NCBI RefSeq assembly: GCF_002286775.1
Contig: NZ_NSGJ01000001.1
Span: 1-64,000, forward strand
Reading direction: 5' to 3'
Origin: Myroides sp. N17-2
Lineage (GTDB): Bacteria; Bacteroidota; Bacteroidia; Flavobacteriales; Flavobacteriaceae
Length of the DNA stretch: 64,000 nt
Part shown: positions 29,637 through 39,688 of the stretch, in pieces
Numbering within the stretch: the stretch's first letter is position 1
How the letters are laid out: each line of letters starts with the position of its first letter
Position numbers and translations under genes: made by a program
The notes under the pieces: model-generated
Databases searched by the model: none
What the model saw: the letters and a program-made list of their open reading frames with translations, nothing else
Told to the model about the DNA's origin: nothing

Positions 29637-29664
29637 TATAGATTTTTCTGTTAGCGTGTAATTA

Positions 29665-29970
29665 TCACACTTTGATCTCTACTTCAACTCCACTAGGTAA
29701 CTCTAATTTCATTAGAGCATCAATAGTTTTAGAAGATGAAGAATAGATATCTAACAATCTTTTGTATGAACTTAATTCAAACTGCTCTCTAGCTTTCTTG
29801 TTCACGTGAGGAGAACGAAGAACAGTAAAGATTTTTTTATGAGTAGGTAATGGAATAGGTCCAGTTACTACTGCTCCTGTACTTTTTACAGTTTTTACGA
29901 TTTTCTCAGCTGATTTATCAACCAACATATGATCGTAAGATTTTAATTTTATTCTGATTTTTTGACTCAT
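29665..29970 (-). CDS. rpsJ: 30S ribosomal protein S10
   Basis: Head protein that also acts as transcription antitermination factor NusE (101 residues). It shows [20 protein letters not shown], the signature [20 protein letters not shown] and the C-terminal [15 protein letters not shown] region. It lies 12 bases after fusA; no tuf gene intervenes. Confidence 0.97.
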   Translation of the reverse strand: MSQKIRIKLKSYDHMLVDKSAEKIVKTVKSTGAVVTGPIPLPTHKKIFTVLRSPHVNKKAREQFELSSYKRLLDIYSSSSKTIDALMKLELPSGVEVEIKV

Positions 29971-29982
29971 TTTACTCTAAAA

Positions 29983-32118
29983 TTAAGCGTTTCCTTTTGC
30001 TTTAGTGATTACTGCCTCTGAAATGTTTGATGGTGTTTCAGAGTAGTGAGAGAACTCCATTGTAGAAGTAGCTCTACCAGATGATAATGTTCTTAATGTA
30101 GTTACATAACCAAACATCTCTGATAATGGAACAGAAGCCTTAACAACTTTAGCACCATTTCTGTCATCCATACTGTTGATTTGTCCACGACGACGGTTCA
30201 AATCTCCAACGATATCACCCATGTTCTCTTCAGGAGTCAATACTTCTAACTTCATGATAGGCTCTAAAATGATCGCTCCAGCAGCTTTAGCAGCAGCTTT
30301 ATATCCCATTTTAGCTGCTAATTCGAATGATAATGCATCCGAGTCAACCGCGTGGTAAGAACCATCAGTTAAAGTTACTTTCATTGAATCCATTTCGAAT
30401 CCAGCTAAAGGTCCTTGTTTCATCGCCTCTCTAAATCCTTTCTCTACAGAAGGGATATATTCTTTAGGAACGTTACCACCTTTAACTTCATTTACGAACT
30501 GTAATCCAACGAATGGTTTTCCATCAACGTCATCAGCAGGTCCCATTTTGAAAACAATATCAGCAAATTTACCACGTCCACCAGATTGCTTTTTATAAGC
30601 TTCTCTATGTTGTGCATCGCGTGTAAGAGCTTCTTTGTACTCAACTTGTGGTTCTCCTTGATTAACTTCAACTTTAAACTCACGTCTCATACGGTCGATT
30701 AACACGTCTAAGTGTAACTCTCCCATTCCAGAGATTACAGTTTGTCCAGACGCTTTGTCAGTCTTAACTGTAAAAGTTGGATCTTCCTCAGCTAATTTAG
30801 CTAAAGCAGTACCCATTTTATCCATATCCGCTTTTGTTTTTGGTTCAATAGCGATACCGATTACTGGATCAGGGAATACCATACTTTCTAATACGATAGG
30901 ATGTTTTTCATCACATAAAGTATCTCCAGTTTTGATATCTTTAAATCCAACAGCAGCTCCAATATCTCCAGCTTCAATATATTCTACTGGGTTTTGTTTG
31001 TTAGCGTGCATTTGGTAGATACGAGAAATACGCTCTTTATTACCAGAACGAGTATTTAACACATATGATCCAGCGTCTAAGTGTCCTGAATAAGCTCTAA
31101 AGAAAGCTAAACGACCTACGAATGGGTCAGTAGCGATTTTAAATGCTAATGCAGCGAAAGGCTCAGTAACAGCTGGTCTACGCATAATTGGCTCTTCAGT
31201 ATCAGGATCTGTACCTTCGATAGCTTCCTTATCCATTGGAGAAGGTAAATAACGACAAACAGCATCTAACATGAACTGAACTCCTTTATTTTTGAATGAT
31301 GATCCACAAGTCATAGGGATGATACTCATATCAAGAGTAGCAGCACGTAAAGCAACGTGAATTTCATCCTCTGTGATTGAATTCTCATCTTCCATATATT
31401 TCTCAAGAAGATTCTCATCATAAGCAGCAATCTCTTCGATTAACTGACCTCTGTATTGTTTTACTTCAGCCAACATATCTTCTGGGATAGCTACCACGTC
31501 AAAAGTAGAACCATGATTCTCATCATGCCATACAATCGCACGGTTTTTAACTAAGTCAACGATACCTCTGAAATCTGCTTCATCACCAATAGGTAAAACG
31601 ATTGGCACTGCGTTTGATTTCAACATATCTTTTACTTGCTGACAAACCATTAAGAAGTTAGATCCTTGACGGTCCATCTTGTTAACGAATCCCATACGTG
31701 GAACTTTATAGTTATCAGCTAATCTCCAGTTAGTTTCAGATTGAGGCTCAACACCATCAACTGCACTAAATAAGAATACTAATCCATCTAATACACGTAA
31801 AGAACGGTTTACCTCTACAGTAAAGTCAACGTGTCCAGGAGTATCAATAATATTGAAGTGGTACTCCATAGACTCAGGTATTACAGCTCCTTGAGTTGTT
31901 GGGAAATTCCAAGTACAAGTAGTAGCTGCTGATGTAATAGTAATCCCTCTTTCAGCCTCTTGCTCCATCCAGTCCATAGTAGAAGATCCTTCGTGAGTCT
32001 CTCCCATTTTATGGTTTTTACCAGTGTAGAACAAAATACGTTCAGTAGTTGTAGTCTTACCAGCATCGATGTGTGCAGCGATACCAATGTTTCTTGTATA
32101 TTTTAAATCTCTTGCCAT
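29983..32118 (-). CDS. fusA: Elongation factor G
   Basis: GTPase that drives translocation on the ribosome. At 711 residues it is full length. Motifs are G1 ([16 protein letters not shown]), switch I ([11 protein letters not shown]), G3 (DTPGHVDF), G4 (NKMD), then domains II-V with [19 protein letters not shown] and the C-terminal [20 protein letters not shown]. Located between rpsG and rpsJ in the str part. Confidence 0.98.
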   Translation of the reverse strand: MARDLKYTRNIGIAAHIDAGKTTTTERILFYTGKNHKMGETHEGSSTMDWMEQEAERGITITSAATTCTWNFPTTQGAVIPESMEYHFNIIDTPGHVDFTVEVNRSLRVLDGLVFLFSAVDGVEPQSETNWRLADNYKVPRMGFVNKMDRQGSNFLMVCQQVKDMLKSNAVPIVLPIGDEADFRGIVDLVKNRAIVWHDENHGSTFDVVAIPEDMLAEVKQYRGQLIEEIAAYDENLLEKYMEDENSITEDEIHVALRAATLDMSIIPMTCGSSFKNKGVQFMLDAVCRYLPSPMDKEAIEGTDPDTEEPIMRRPAVTEPFAALAFKIATDPFVGRLAFFRAYSGHLDAGSYVLNTRSGNKERISRIYQMHANKQNPVEYIEAGDIGAAVGFKDIKTGDTLCDEKHPIVLESMVFPDPVIGIAIEPKTKADMDKMGTALAKLAEEDPTFTVKTDKASGQTVISGMGELHLDVLIDRMRREFKVEVNQGEPQVEYKEALTRDAQHREAYKKQSGGRGKFADIVFKMGPADDVDGKPFVGLQFVNEVKGGNVPKEYIPSVEKGFREAMKQGPLAGFEMDSMKVTLTDGSYHAVDSDALSFELAAKMGYKAAAKAAGAIILEPIMKLEVLTPEENMGDIVGDLNRRRGQINSMDDRNGAKVVKASVPLSEMFGYVTTLRTLSSGRATSTMEFSHYSETPSNISEAVITKAKGNA

Positions 32119-32139
32119 TGTATATAGTTTCTGTATGGA

Positions 32140-32616
32140 TTAAAATCTAAAGTGAGAGAATGCTTTATTAGCTTCAGCCATTTTATGAGTATCCATTCTC
32201 TTTTTAACAGCAGCTCCTTCTTCTTTAGCAGCAGCTAAGATTTCAGACGCTAATTTTCCAGCCATAGATTTCTCATTTCTTCTTCTAGCATACAAAATCA
32301 TCCATTTCATCGCCATAGAGATTTTTCTATCTGGACGAATTTGCATTGGAATTTGGAATGTAGCTCCTCCAACACGACGAGAACGAACCTCTACGTGTGG
32401 CATAACGTTAGTTAACGCTTCTTTCCAGATTTCTAATGAAGTTTTTTCTTCATCTTGTTTTTTCTCTTCAACGATTGCTAAAGCATCATAAAATACTTTA
32501 AAAGCCGTTGATTTCTTACCGTCCCACATTAAGTTGTTCACAAAACGCGTCACTAATTGATCATTAAATTTTGGATCTGGTAAAAGAGGTCTCTTTTTCG
32601 CCTGTCTTTTTCTCAT
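32140..32616 (-). CDS. rpsG: 30S ribosomal protein S7
   Basis: Primary 16S-binding head protein at the E site (158 residues). It shows [40 protein letters not shown] and [20 protein letters not shown]. It lies between rpsL and fusA. Confidence 0.97.
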   Translation of the reverse strand: MRKRQAKKRPLLPDPKFNDQLVTRFVNNLMWDGKKSTAFKVFYDALAIVEEKKQDEEKTSLEIWKEALTNVMPHVEVRSRRVGGATFQIPMQIRPDRKISMAMKWMILYARRRNEKSMAGKLASEILAAAKEEGAAVKKRMDTHKMAEANKAFSHFRF

Positions 32617-32641
32617 GTCTTCTTCTTAAACGTTTAAACGA

Positions 32642-33022
32642 TTATTTTTTGTCTTTAGGACGTTTTGCTCCGTACTTAGATCTTCTTTGAGTTCTACCGC
32701 TTACTCCTGCAGTATCCAAAGCACCACGTACAATGTGGTATCTAACACCTGGCAAATCTTTTACCCTTCCACCTCTAACTAATACTATCGAGTGCTCTTG
32801 TAAATTGTGTCCTTCACCTGGGATGTATGCGTTTACTTCATTACCATTTGTTAAACGTACCCTTGCAACTTTACGCATTGCAGAGTTAGGTTTTTTTGGT
32901 GTAGTAGTATAAACACGCGTACAAACCCCTCTTCTTTGAGGACAAGAATCCAAAGCAACCGATTTACTCTTCTTAGTCAATTGGGTTCTCCCTGTTCTTA
33001 CTAATTGTTGAATTGTTGGCAT
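32642..33022 (-). CDS. rpsL: 30S ribosomal protein S12
   Basis: Decoding-centre fidelity protein (126 residues), first gene of the ribosomal superoperon. It shows [40 protein letters not shown] and [20 protein letters not shown]. The lysines in PKKPNS and GRVKDLP, the usual sites of streptomycin-resistance substitutions, are wild type. Confidence 0.98.
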   Translation of the reverse strand: MPTIQQLVRTGRTQLTKKSKSVALDSCPQRRGVCTRVYTTTPKKPNSAMRKVARVRLTNGNEVNAYIPGEGHNLQEHSIVLVRGGRVKDLPGVRYHIVRGALDTAGVSGRTQRRSKYGAKRPKDKK

Positions 33023-33075
33023 AATGTTTATTAATAATTTCTACAATATATTATTCCGCACTATATACGGGGTTG

Positions 33076-33106
33076 CAAATGTATAACTATTTTTCAATTA
33101 TTCAAA
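33076..33106 (-). promoter_or_regulatory. Promoter of the ribosomal superoperon
   Basis: On the minus strand TTTG (33106-33103), a 19-nt spacer and TACATTTG (33083-33076) match the Bacteroidota -33/-7 consensus, about 54 bases before the rpsL ATG. It is the only good promoter seen ahead of the 32-gene block. Confidence 0.8.
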
Positions 33107-33912
33107 TCACAAAGCATTAATTTTCAACATAATTAATTTTTTTAATCCTAAATACTGCTCTCAATAACTTTTTCTTTCCTTTTCAACTATTTCAAAAAAG
33201 TTATCAACAATTATATCTACGATTCTTTATCAATTCAGCACATTTAAATAGCTACAATTCAATTCATAATAGCCCTAAAAAACAGTTAAAGATTATTTCT
33301 TCTACAAAAAACAGTCCGACCTCTACTAATATCACGTTTTTAAAGCTATTACCAAACCATTTTATCGAAGGATCCTTTTATTCATAGGAAATTCATGATG
33401 ATATTTAATCAGTAAACTCATTTACACATACACCTTCTTTTACTGAAATCTTAAACCAAATAGACATTCTAAGCAAAAGCAACTCGAAAAACAAAGGATT
33501 AGAGCCTAATTTGTTTTATAACTAGTATACATATATACTCAGAAGCTTACTAAAAGTAATTTGACTATCCCAATAGCTTCATTATTCTTAGTGTAGAATA
33601 GATTTCTAGCTATCTAATGCCAGGATTATTAGTCAACTCACTAAAAAGAATTTCACCTATAATATATATCACATCAAAATTCAATCTTACCAAAAAAAAC
33701 TATTTAAACCTGTTCCATTATTATAGCCTTTACTTAGGCTTTTAAAATCCTTTTACTTATTAAATAACATGACCATCTTTTAAAACAAGATGGCCCTAGA
33801 CATAGTCAAAAAAAGGCATTAACAAAATATACACACTAATTTTAAACATGCTCTATTACATTAATCTATCTTTGCGCGTTTTTTAGAAATATATTATAAC
33901 TAACTTTGCCCC
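33107..33912. other. Long intergenic region between rpsL and rlmB
   Basis: About 800 bases without any convincing open frame. It is AT-rich with scattered stops in all frames. A 7-bp-arm hairpin CCATCTT...AAGATGG lies at 33773-33793 without a T run. On the plus strand TATCTTTG (33867-33874) is a possible -7 box for rlmB; TAACTTTG (33901-33908) sits too close to the ATG to act. I see no RNA gene or repeat shared with the rest of the window. Confidence 0.4.
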
Positions 33913-34647
33913 ATGGAACAGGACAATCAAATATTTGGTATTCGCGCGATAATCGAAGCCGTAGAAGCAGGAAAAGATATTGATAAAGTATTCATTCAGA
34001 AAGATGCTTCTGGAGACTTAATGAATTCTTTATTAAAAAGCTTAAAGAAGAACAACATTAACTTTTCGTACGTGCCTATCGAAAAGCTTAATAAACTTAC
34101 AAACAAGAACCACCAAGGTGCTGTGGCTAATATATCTCCTATCTCTTTTGTTTCTTTAGAGACATTAGTAGAAGGTGTATTAGAAGCTAAAGAGAAACCT
34201 CTATTCGTTATTCTTGATCAAATATCAGATGCGCGAAACTTCGGAGCTATCATACGTACTGCAGTATGCTGTGGTGCTGACGGTATCATTGTTTCTAAGA
34301 ATGGTGCAGCTCCTGTAAATGGAGATACAGTTAAAACTTCAGCTGGTGCTGTATTTAATATTCCTATCTGTAAAGTAGATCATATTAAAGATGCTGTATT
34401 CTATCTTCAAGGATCTGGTGTAATCACTCTAGGTGCTACGGAGAAAGCAGAAAAAGAAATATATGATGCAGAACTTAATGTGCCTTTAGCTATCATTATG
34501 GGTAGTGAAGACAAAGGGATCAATCCATCAGTATTAAAGATTATCGATGAGAAAGCTAAGCTACCTATGTTTGGAGGGATTGAATCTTTAAATGTATCTG
34601 TTGCTTGTGGAGCTTTCTTATATGAAGCTATCCGTCAAAGAAGATAA
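33913..34647 (+). CDS. rlmB: TrmH/RlmB-family 23S rRNA 2'-O-methyltransferase
   Basis: A SPOUT-fold SAM methyltransferase expected to modify G2251 of 23S rRNA. At 244 residues it has the N-terminal substrate-binding domain (IFGIRAIIEAVEAGKDIDKV) and the knotted catalytic domain with motif 1 (DQISDARNFGAIIRTA), motif 2 (IIMGSEDKGI) and motif 3 (PMFGGIESLNVSVACGAFLY). The motif 3 Ser and Asn are intact. It lies 5 bases ahead of the unknown gene at 34653, so the two are probably cotranscribed. Confidence 0.9.
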   Translation: MEQDNQIFGIRAIIEAVEAGKDIDKVFIQKDASGDLMNSLLKSLKKNNINFSYVPIEKLNKLTNKNHQGAVANISPISFVSLETLVEGVLEAKEKPLFVILDQISDARNFGAIIRTAVCCGADGIIVSKNGAAPVNGDTVKTSAGAVFNIPICKVDHIKDAVFYLQGSGVITLGATEKAEKEIYDAELNVPLAIIMGSEDKGINPSVLKIIDEKAKLPMFGGIESLNVSVACGAFLYEAIRQRR

Positions 34648-34652
34648 TCATC

Positions 34653-35702
34653 ATGGAAAAAGACACTAAGAGACAACAAAAAAAACCGAGCTACCCAGTC
34701 TCGGTAGAACTAGCTAGTTATCTTACTAAATATAAACGTGTAACTAAAACGAGTATATTATATGAAGATTTACTAAGGTTCAGTGGTTGTATTAGTGTCG
34801 AAGATAAATATGGTAATGATACACTGTGGTTAAGAGTTTACTATCCAGAACACGAATATACAGAGATCGAGGCAAGCTTAACTAAGATATACACCCTACT
34901 TCACTCAGATGGAGATGTGGATACCTTACAGCACCTGACCGTTGACTCTATAGACTTTTGTTCTTTTGGTAACTCGCAGCCATTCCGTGTTAAAGTAAGA
35001 AATAAGCTAAATGATATCTATACTAATTTCTATATTAAAAAAGCCGATGCGTCTCGTATCTATGGCTTAGAATTAGAAGAAATGCTATCTCCTTATACAA
35101 TGAATTACATTGTACATAAGGATACATTAATAGAAGAACATATCATGGGAATTCCCGGTGATGTCTTTATAAAAGAACACCTGGCTCTATGCAGTGAATT
35201 AGAGAAGTCCCAAATAGCAAAAGAATATGTAAAGTTCAATGAGCGTTGCCTAATCGGACTTTTAGGTGACATGCGTTCTTATAACTATGTGATTATTCCT
35301 ACACATGATTTTGATCATGTAGTATATCGCATACGCCCTATTGACTTTGATCAGCAGTGTTATGAAGGTAACCTAAAGTTTTATCTACCACAGTTCTTTA
35401 AAGAGAATAGTACTATCGTTCAACTTGTCTTAGAGAAGTTTAAAGATACTTCGATAGAACAATACAGAAAAGAGATACGATCAGTATTAGTCAGAAGAGT
35501 GCTAAGTAACAAGGAACGACTAGATGATCTTCTTAATGTTATGAAGCATGACACCATCGCTCCTGAAGAGCATGTAGATCAACTCAAAACTGACCTATAT
35601 GAGTATGTACACGAAAAAGCATTCAAGTACTGTAATACGATGGGGGAAGTACTGGAAACAGCAATTGAATTTACAATCAAAAACTATAAAAGCACCTTCT
35701 AA
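34653..35702 (+). CDS. Uncharacterised protein with kinase-like C-terminal motifs
   Basis: I do not recognise the family of this 349-residue soluble protein. A central segment reads GLLGDMRSYNYVIIP and about 15 residues later RIRPIDFDQQ. The spacing (D then N four residues on, then DFD) resembles the catalytic loop and metal-binding motif of kinase-like phosphotransferases, but no glycine-rich loop or invariant Lys is evident. No signal peptide or membrane segment is present. It follows rlmB by 5 bases and its stop lies inside a perfect palindrome shared with the convergent rhomboid gene. Confidence 0.6.
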   Translation: MEKDTKRQQKKPSYPVSVELASYLTKYKRVTKTSILYEDLLRFSGCISVEDKYGNDTLWLRVYYPEHEYTEIEASLTKIYTLLHSDGDVDTLQHLTVDSIDFCSFGNSQPFRVKVRNKLNDIYTNFYIKKADASRIYGLELEEMLSPYTMNYIVHKDTLIEEHIMGIPGDVFIKEHLALCSELEKSQIAKEYVKFNERCLIGLLGDMRSYNYVIIPTHDFDHVVYRIRPIDFDQQCYEGNLKFYLPQFFKENSTIVQLVLEKFKDTSIEQYRKEIRSVLVRRVLSNKERLDDLLNVMKHDTIAPEEHVDQLKTDLYEYVHEKAFKYCNTMGEVLETAIEFTIKNYKSTF

Positions 35703-35720
35703 GGTGCTTTTATAGTTTTT
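35679..35720. terminator. Bidirectional terminator built from two overlapping gene ends
   Basis: Arms 35679-35698 and 35701-35720 are perfect 20-bp complements around a 2-nt centre. Both strands carry a T run on their 3' side. The stop codons of the plus-strand gene (35700-35702) and the minus-strand gene (35699-35701) both lie in the centre. Confidence 0.85.
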
Positions 35721-36466
35721 ACTCTATCCTCACTATAATAACTTACTAAGACAGGTAGTGTCTTTCTGTAAGGATCTTTATCTATTACAACTTTTGGAAT
35801 AACAATAAAGTTGCCATTCTCATCGAAGCACCTCATAAAAGGATCTGACTGCGGATCAAAGTTAGGATCTTGCCACTCATACTTATATCCTTTCTCAATG
35901 TGATCAGGAGATGCCACTATAAAACTTAAGAATAGTCCTGTAACAAATCCACTCAAGTGTCCCTCCCACGAAATACCCTCTTCTACATCAGGAAACATAT
36001 ACCAAATCGTACTTCCGTATAAGATAACTATTAATAGAGATAAAGCCATTAGTCTGTAATATCGTGTCTGCACTCCCTTAAAGAACATAAAACTCACTAA
36101 AACATATACTAATCCACTTGCCCCTATATGATAACTATCTCTACCTATAATCCATGTTCCTAATCCTGATAATAATATTCCAAAGACTAAAACTACTAAT
36201 GCTTGTTTCTTATAGAAATATTGCAACATCAATAACAAGACGAACAAAGCAACCGAGTTATTATACAAGTGCTTTAGTCCTCCATGGATAAAAGGGCTAA
36301 AGATAATTCCTTTCAATCCTTCTATTCTACGAGGCCGTACTCCATACTCATGTAGCTCATAAAAGTTATTCCAATCTACCCAATATACTCCCCATATCAA
36401 TACAATAAAGAATATTGGGAGTAATAGTAGGTTAATAGATAAAGGAGGTAATTTTTCTTTACTCAT
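35699..36466 (-). CDS. Rhomboid-family intramembrane serine protease
   Basis: A 255-residue polytopic membrane protease. The catalytic serine is in SYHIGASGLVYVLVSF and the catalytic histidine in WEGHLSGFVTGLFLSF. The first transmembrane region is followed by the L1 loop and SPFIHGGLKHLYNNSVALFV, the HxxxN segment of rhomboids. The last 50 residues are a soluble tail. It cleaves membrane-spanning substrates; targets are unknown. It is convergent with the kinase-like gene, overlapping by 4 bases, and shares its terminator. Confidence 0.92.
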   Translation of the reverse strand: MSKEKLPPLSINLLLLPIFFIVLIWGVYWVDWNNFYELHEYGVRPRRIEGLKGIIFSPFIHGGLKHLYNNSVALFVLLLMLQYFYKKQALVVLVFGILLSGLGTWIIGRDSYHIGASGLVYVLVSFMFFKGVQTRYYRLMALSLLIVILYGSTIWYMFPDVEEGISWEGHLSGFVTGLFLSFIVASPDHIEKGYKYEWQDPNFDPQSDPFMRCFDENGNFIVIPKVVIDKDPYRKTLPVLVSYYSEDRVKTIKAP

Positions 36467-36654
36467 AATTAAATTCCTTTACTACTATAAATATACTGTA
36501 TTTTGCTGTTGATTGTTTTTCCGTTCACACCATTTTAGCATATCCTTCTTTTAAGTCCTTTCACATCCTAGATGTAATTGTATAGAAGAGGTAGAAAAAC
36601 ATCGTATTGTGAAAAAGAGATTGTATTTTTGTAAGAAGACATTTAATCACCATC

Positions 36655-37932
36655 ATGGAAGCACCTTTAGCAGAACGCGTACGCCCTCAAACATTAAGTG
36701 ACTATGTAAGTCAAGATCATTTAGTGGGAGAGAACGGAATATTAACCAATCAACTTAAAATAGGTTTTATCCCTTCTTTAATTTTTTGGGGACCTCCTGG
36801 TACAGGTAAAACTACCTTGGCAGAGATTATAGCTAAGGAAAGCGAGCGTCCATTCTATGCGCTTAGTGCAATTAACTCAGGTGTAAAAGATATCCGTGAA
36901 GTCATAGAGAAAGCAAAGTCGAGTGGAGGTTTATTCACTCCTAGAAACCCCATCTTATTCATTGATGAGATACATCGCTTTAGCAAATCTCAACAAGATT
37001 CTCTTCTCGCTGCTGTTGAACGTGGGTGGGTAACTCTTATAGGTGCTACTACAGAAAACCCAAGCTTCGAGGTTATACCTGCGCTATTATCAAGATGTCA
37101 AGTCTATACATTAAATGCTTTTACTAAAGAGGACTTACAGCAGCTACTAGATCGTGCGATCAGTAAAGACTCTATATTAAAGAAAAAGAACATCACACTA
37201 TCTGAGACAGAAGCACTATTTAGAATGTCTGGAGGTGATGGACGTAAACTCTTGAATACTTTTGAGCTTATCATTAACTCTACCAATGAGGATGAAATAG
37301 TCATCACGAATGATAGAGTAATGCAGATCGTTCAGAAGAATACTGTCCTATATGACAAGACTGGTGAGCAACACTATGATATTGTCTCTGCTTTTATTAA
37401 GTCTATCAGAGGGAGTGATCCTAATGGAGCTGTCTATTGGTTAGCCAGAATGATAGAAGGTGGTGAAGATGTTAAGTTTATCGCTCGTAGATTACTTATC
37501 GCGGCATCAGAAGATATCGGTAATGCTAATCCAACTGCTTTAATTATGGCAAACAACACCTTTCAGGCAGTCTCTTTTATTGGATATCCTGAAAGCAGAA
37601 TACTACTTAGCCAATGCGCCATCTATTTAGCAACCTCTCCTAAGAGCAACTCCACCTATTTAGCTATAGGTCAAGCTCAGCAATTAGTGAAGCAAACAGG
37701 AGATCTATCTGTACCTATTCACCTTAGAAATGCACCAACTAAACTAATGAAAGAACTAGGTTATGGACAAGAATACCTATACTCTCATGACTATACAAAC
37801 AACTTCGTAGAACAAGAGTTTCTACCAGATGAAATACAAGGAACGGTTCTCTATGAACCTGGTACTAATAGTAGAGAGAATGGTACTCGAGAATTTCTTC
37901 GCAACAGATGGCAGTTTAAATATAACTATTAA
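36655..37932 (+). CDS. rarA: Replication-associated recombination ATPase RarA
   Basis: AAA+ ATPase related to clamp loaders that acts at stalled forks (also MgsA; WRNIP1 in eukaryotes). At 425 residues it has [20 protein letters not shown], Walker A ([15 protein letters not shown]), Walker B ([16 protein letters not shown]), sensor 1 ([12 protein letters not shown]), and the family C-terminal tetramerisation region ([40 protein letters not shown]). Probably a single-gene unit ending at the palindrome at 37952. Confidence 0.95.
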   Translation: MEAPLAERVRPQTLSDYVSQDHLVGENGILTNQLKIGFIPSLIFWGPPGTGKTTLAEIIAKESERPFYALSAINSGVKDIREVIEKAKSSGGLFTPRNPILFIDEIHRFSKSQQDSLLAAVERGWVTLIGATTENPSFEVIPALLSRCQVYTLNAFTKEDLQQLLDRAISKDSILKKKNITLSETEALFRMSGGDGRKLLNTFELIINSTNEDEIVITNDRVMQIVQKNTVLYDKTGEQHYDIVSAFIKSIRGSDPNGAVYWLARMIEGGEDVKFIARRLLIAASEDIGNANPTALIMANNTFQAVSFIGYPESRILLSQCAIYLATSPKSNSTYLAIGQAQQLVKQTGDLSVPIHLRNAPTKLMKELGYGQEYLYSHDYTNNFVEQEFLPDEIQGTVLYEPGTNSRENGTREFLRNRWQFKYNY

Positions 37933-37951
37933 TATAGTCCGATATAAATCA

Positions 37952-37977
37952 AAAAGACCTGCTATAGCAGGTCTTTT
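37952..37977. terminator. Bidirectional palindromic terminator between rarA and yjjG
   Basis: A perfect 26-bp palindrome (AAAAGACCTGCTA and its complement) lies 20 bases after the rarA stop and contains the stop codon of the minus-strand phosphatase gene. A and T runs flank both sides, so it can terminate both convergent genes. Confidence 0.75.
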
Positions 37978-38660
37978 AATTCTATTAATTTCTGTACGTG
38001 ATAAATCTGTGGTGTTACCTTATCTTTTGATTGACTGTAATAGATAGCATCCATTCCCACTCCTAATGCACCCTCTATATCTGCTAGGAAATTATCTCCT
38101 ATCATTACAGATTCTCCTACTTTAACCTTTGCCTTATCTAAAGCATAGTTAAATATCTCAGGATTAGGTTTACTCACTCCTGCCATTTCAGAATTAGTCA
38201 CTGTCTTAAAGTATCCTGATATACCTGAACGATCTAGCTTCTTAGTCTGCACTTCATCAAATCCATTAGTGATGATATGAAGCTTATACTTCTCTTTCAG
38301 ATAATCTAATACTTCTATAGTACCATCGAAAAGGTAGTTGTGATTAGGCATTGCTTTTAAATAATCATCTCCCATCTTTAACATTTCTTCTCTCGTAGAC
38401 TGATATCCTAATTTAGCAAATGTATCTCTAATTCTACCAATGCGCAACTCTTCTTTTGTCACTTGGTTTAAACTGTATTTATCCCAATACATATTGTTAA
38501 TCTCAACATAGTGACTTAAGAATAACTCTGTGCTAAACGGTAATTTCAACTCCTCAATAACATCATTAAAAGCTAAAGCAGAATTCTTCTCAAAGTCCCA
38601 AAGGGTATGATCTAGATCAAAGAAGATATCTGTCTTACTTGTTAAGCTTTTTACTCCCAT
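37962..38660 (-). CDS. yjjG: YjjG-type HAD-superfamily (d)NMP phosphatase
   Basis: A 232-residue HAD hydrolase with motif I (FFDLDHTLWDFEKNS), motif II (IITNGFDEVQ), the motif III Lys (MAGVSKPNPEIFNYAL) and motif IV (VMIGDNFLADIEGALG). The helical cap and sequence pattern match YjjG, which removes noncanonical pyrimidine nucleotides. Substrate is inferred from the family. Its last codons form half of the palindromic terminator. Confidence 0.85.
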   Translation of the reverse strand: MGVKSLTSKTDIFFDLDHTLWDFEKNSALAFNDVIEELKLPFSTELFLSHYVEINNMYWDKYSLNQVTKEELRIGRIRDTFAKLGYQSTREEMLKMGDDYLKAMPNHNYLFDGTIEVLDYLKEKYKLHIITNGFDEVQTKKLDRSGISGYFKTVTNSEMAGVSKPNPEIFNYALDKAKVKVGESVMIGDNFLADIEGALGVGMDAIYYSQSKDKVTPQIYHVQKLIELKDLL

Positions 38661-38693
38661 TTTTATAATCTTTTATTTGAATAGCAAAAGTAC

Positions 38694-39386
38694 TTATAAA
38701 ATTCCTTCATCGGCAAAACTGTAGTAACTATATTCTGTGATGATCAAATGATCTAAAAGGTGAATATCCATAATCTTTCCTCCTTCCTTTATCTTCTTGG
38801 TAATTTGAATATCTGCATCACTAGGTTTCACCTTACCACTAGGATGATTATGTACTAAGATAATTCCTACAGCTTTCTGCTCTAATGCCGTTTGAAATAA
38901 AAGTCGTACATCTACTACCGTACCTGTTATCCCTCCTTTACTCAACGGGAATTTAGACCTAACCTTATTCGAATTATTGAGATAAAGTACCCAAAACTCT
39001 TCATGATCTAAATCACCTATCACAGGATTCATAATTTCGAATACATCACTACTTGAGTTAATCATCGGATCTTCTATTCGCTCACTTAATCTCCTGCGTT
39101 GTCCTATCTCAAGAGCAGCTATAATAGAAATTGCTTTCGCTTCTCCTATTCCTTTAAATGCAGTAAGTTTAGAGATACTCTGCTTAGCTAATACACTTAA
39201 ATTATTATTATAAGTTGCCAATATCCTTTTGCATAAATCTACAGCAGACTCATCTTTATGTCCTGACCCTATCAGTATCGCTAATAACTCCGCATCACTT
39301 AGAATAGTCTTGCCCTTTAACATTAGTTTCTCACGTGGTCTATCATCTTCTGCCCACTGTTTTATCGTAATCTTTTGGTTCTCCAT
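38694..39386 (-). CDS. radC: RadC family JAB-domain protein
   Basis: A 230-residue protein with an N-terminal helix-hairpin-helix (LTAFKGIGEAKAISIIAALE) and a C-terminal JAB/MPN metalloprotease-like domain with the metal motif VHNHPSGKVKPSDADIQITK. The name is historical and a DNA-repair role is not supported in E. coli. I choose MENQKITIKQWAEDDRPREK as the start; the 31 codons upstream in frame do not look like the family. Confidence 0.88.
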   Translation of the reverse strand: MENQKITIKQWAEDDRPREKLMLKGKTILSDAELLAILIGSGHKDESAVDLCKRILATYNNNLSVLAKQSISKLTAFKGIGEAKAISIIAALEIGQRRRLSERIEDPMINSSSDVFEIMNPVIGDLDHEEFWVLYLNNSNKVRSKFPLSKGGITGTVVDVRLLFQTALEQKAVGIILVHNHPSGKVKPSDADIQITKKIKEGGKIMDIHLLDHLIITEYSYYSFADEGIL

Positions 39387-39569
39387 AATCAATAGTTTTG
39401 AACAGTAAATCGAATCAAAAACTAAGCCTTGGATATTAAAATGATATAAAGGAATTGTAAAATTACTACCACTATTCAAATAATTACATACATAGCTAAC
39501 ATTCTATAATCAACATTAAAAATTAGGGATTAAGCAATTTATTTGAGACAAGAGCTCATCCAGAATGGC
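39387..39569. other. Intergenic region upstream of radC
   Basis: No gene is visible. An in-frame extension of radC to 39479 is open but unlike the family. Only AT-rich sequence is seen before the 69-bp repeat begins. Confidence 0.4.
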
Positions 39570-39638
39570 TCAAGAATCCTTCAACAAAAAGGACTTATAA
39601 TAGAACAATGTTGTGGTAATGTTGAAGAAGTGTTGAAG
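39570..39638 (+). repeat. 69-bp dispersed repeat, copy 2
   Basis: It matches the reverse strand of 987-1055 at 60 of 69 positions with no gap and in the same reading phase (SRILQQKGLIIEQCCGNVEE). The surrounding frame is only about 35 codons and has no ATG. It lies 50 bases from the first 150-bp palindromic element. Confidence 0.6.
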
Positions 39639-39688
39639 TGGCTGTACTAAAAGATAAGGATTCAAGATGTTTACTTTATCTTTTGAGT

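Noticed and set aside
33107..33912. Possible missed gene in the long rpsL-rlmB gap
   Set aside because: All frames are interrupted and I found no domain-like stretch; the hairpin there lacks a T run.
39387..39479. N-terminal extension of radC
   Set aside because: The added 31 residues do not resemble RadC and the internal ATG gives the family start.
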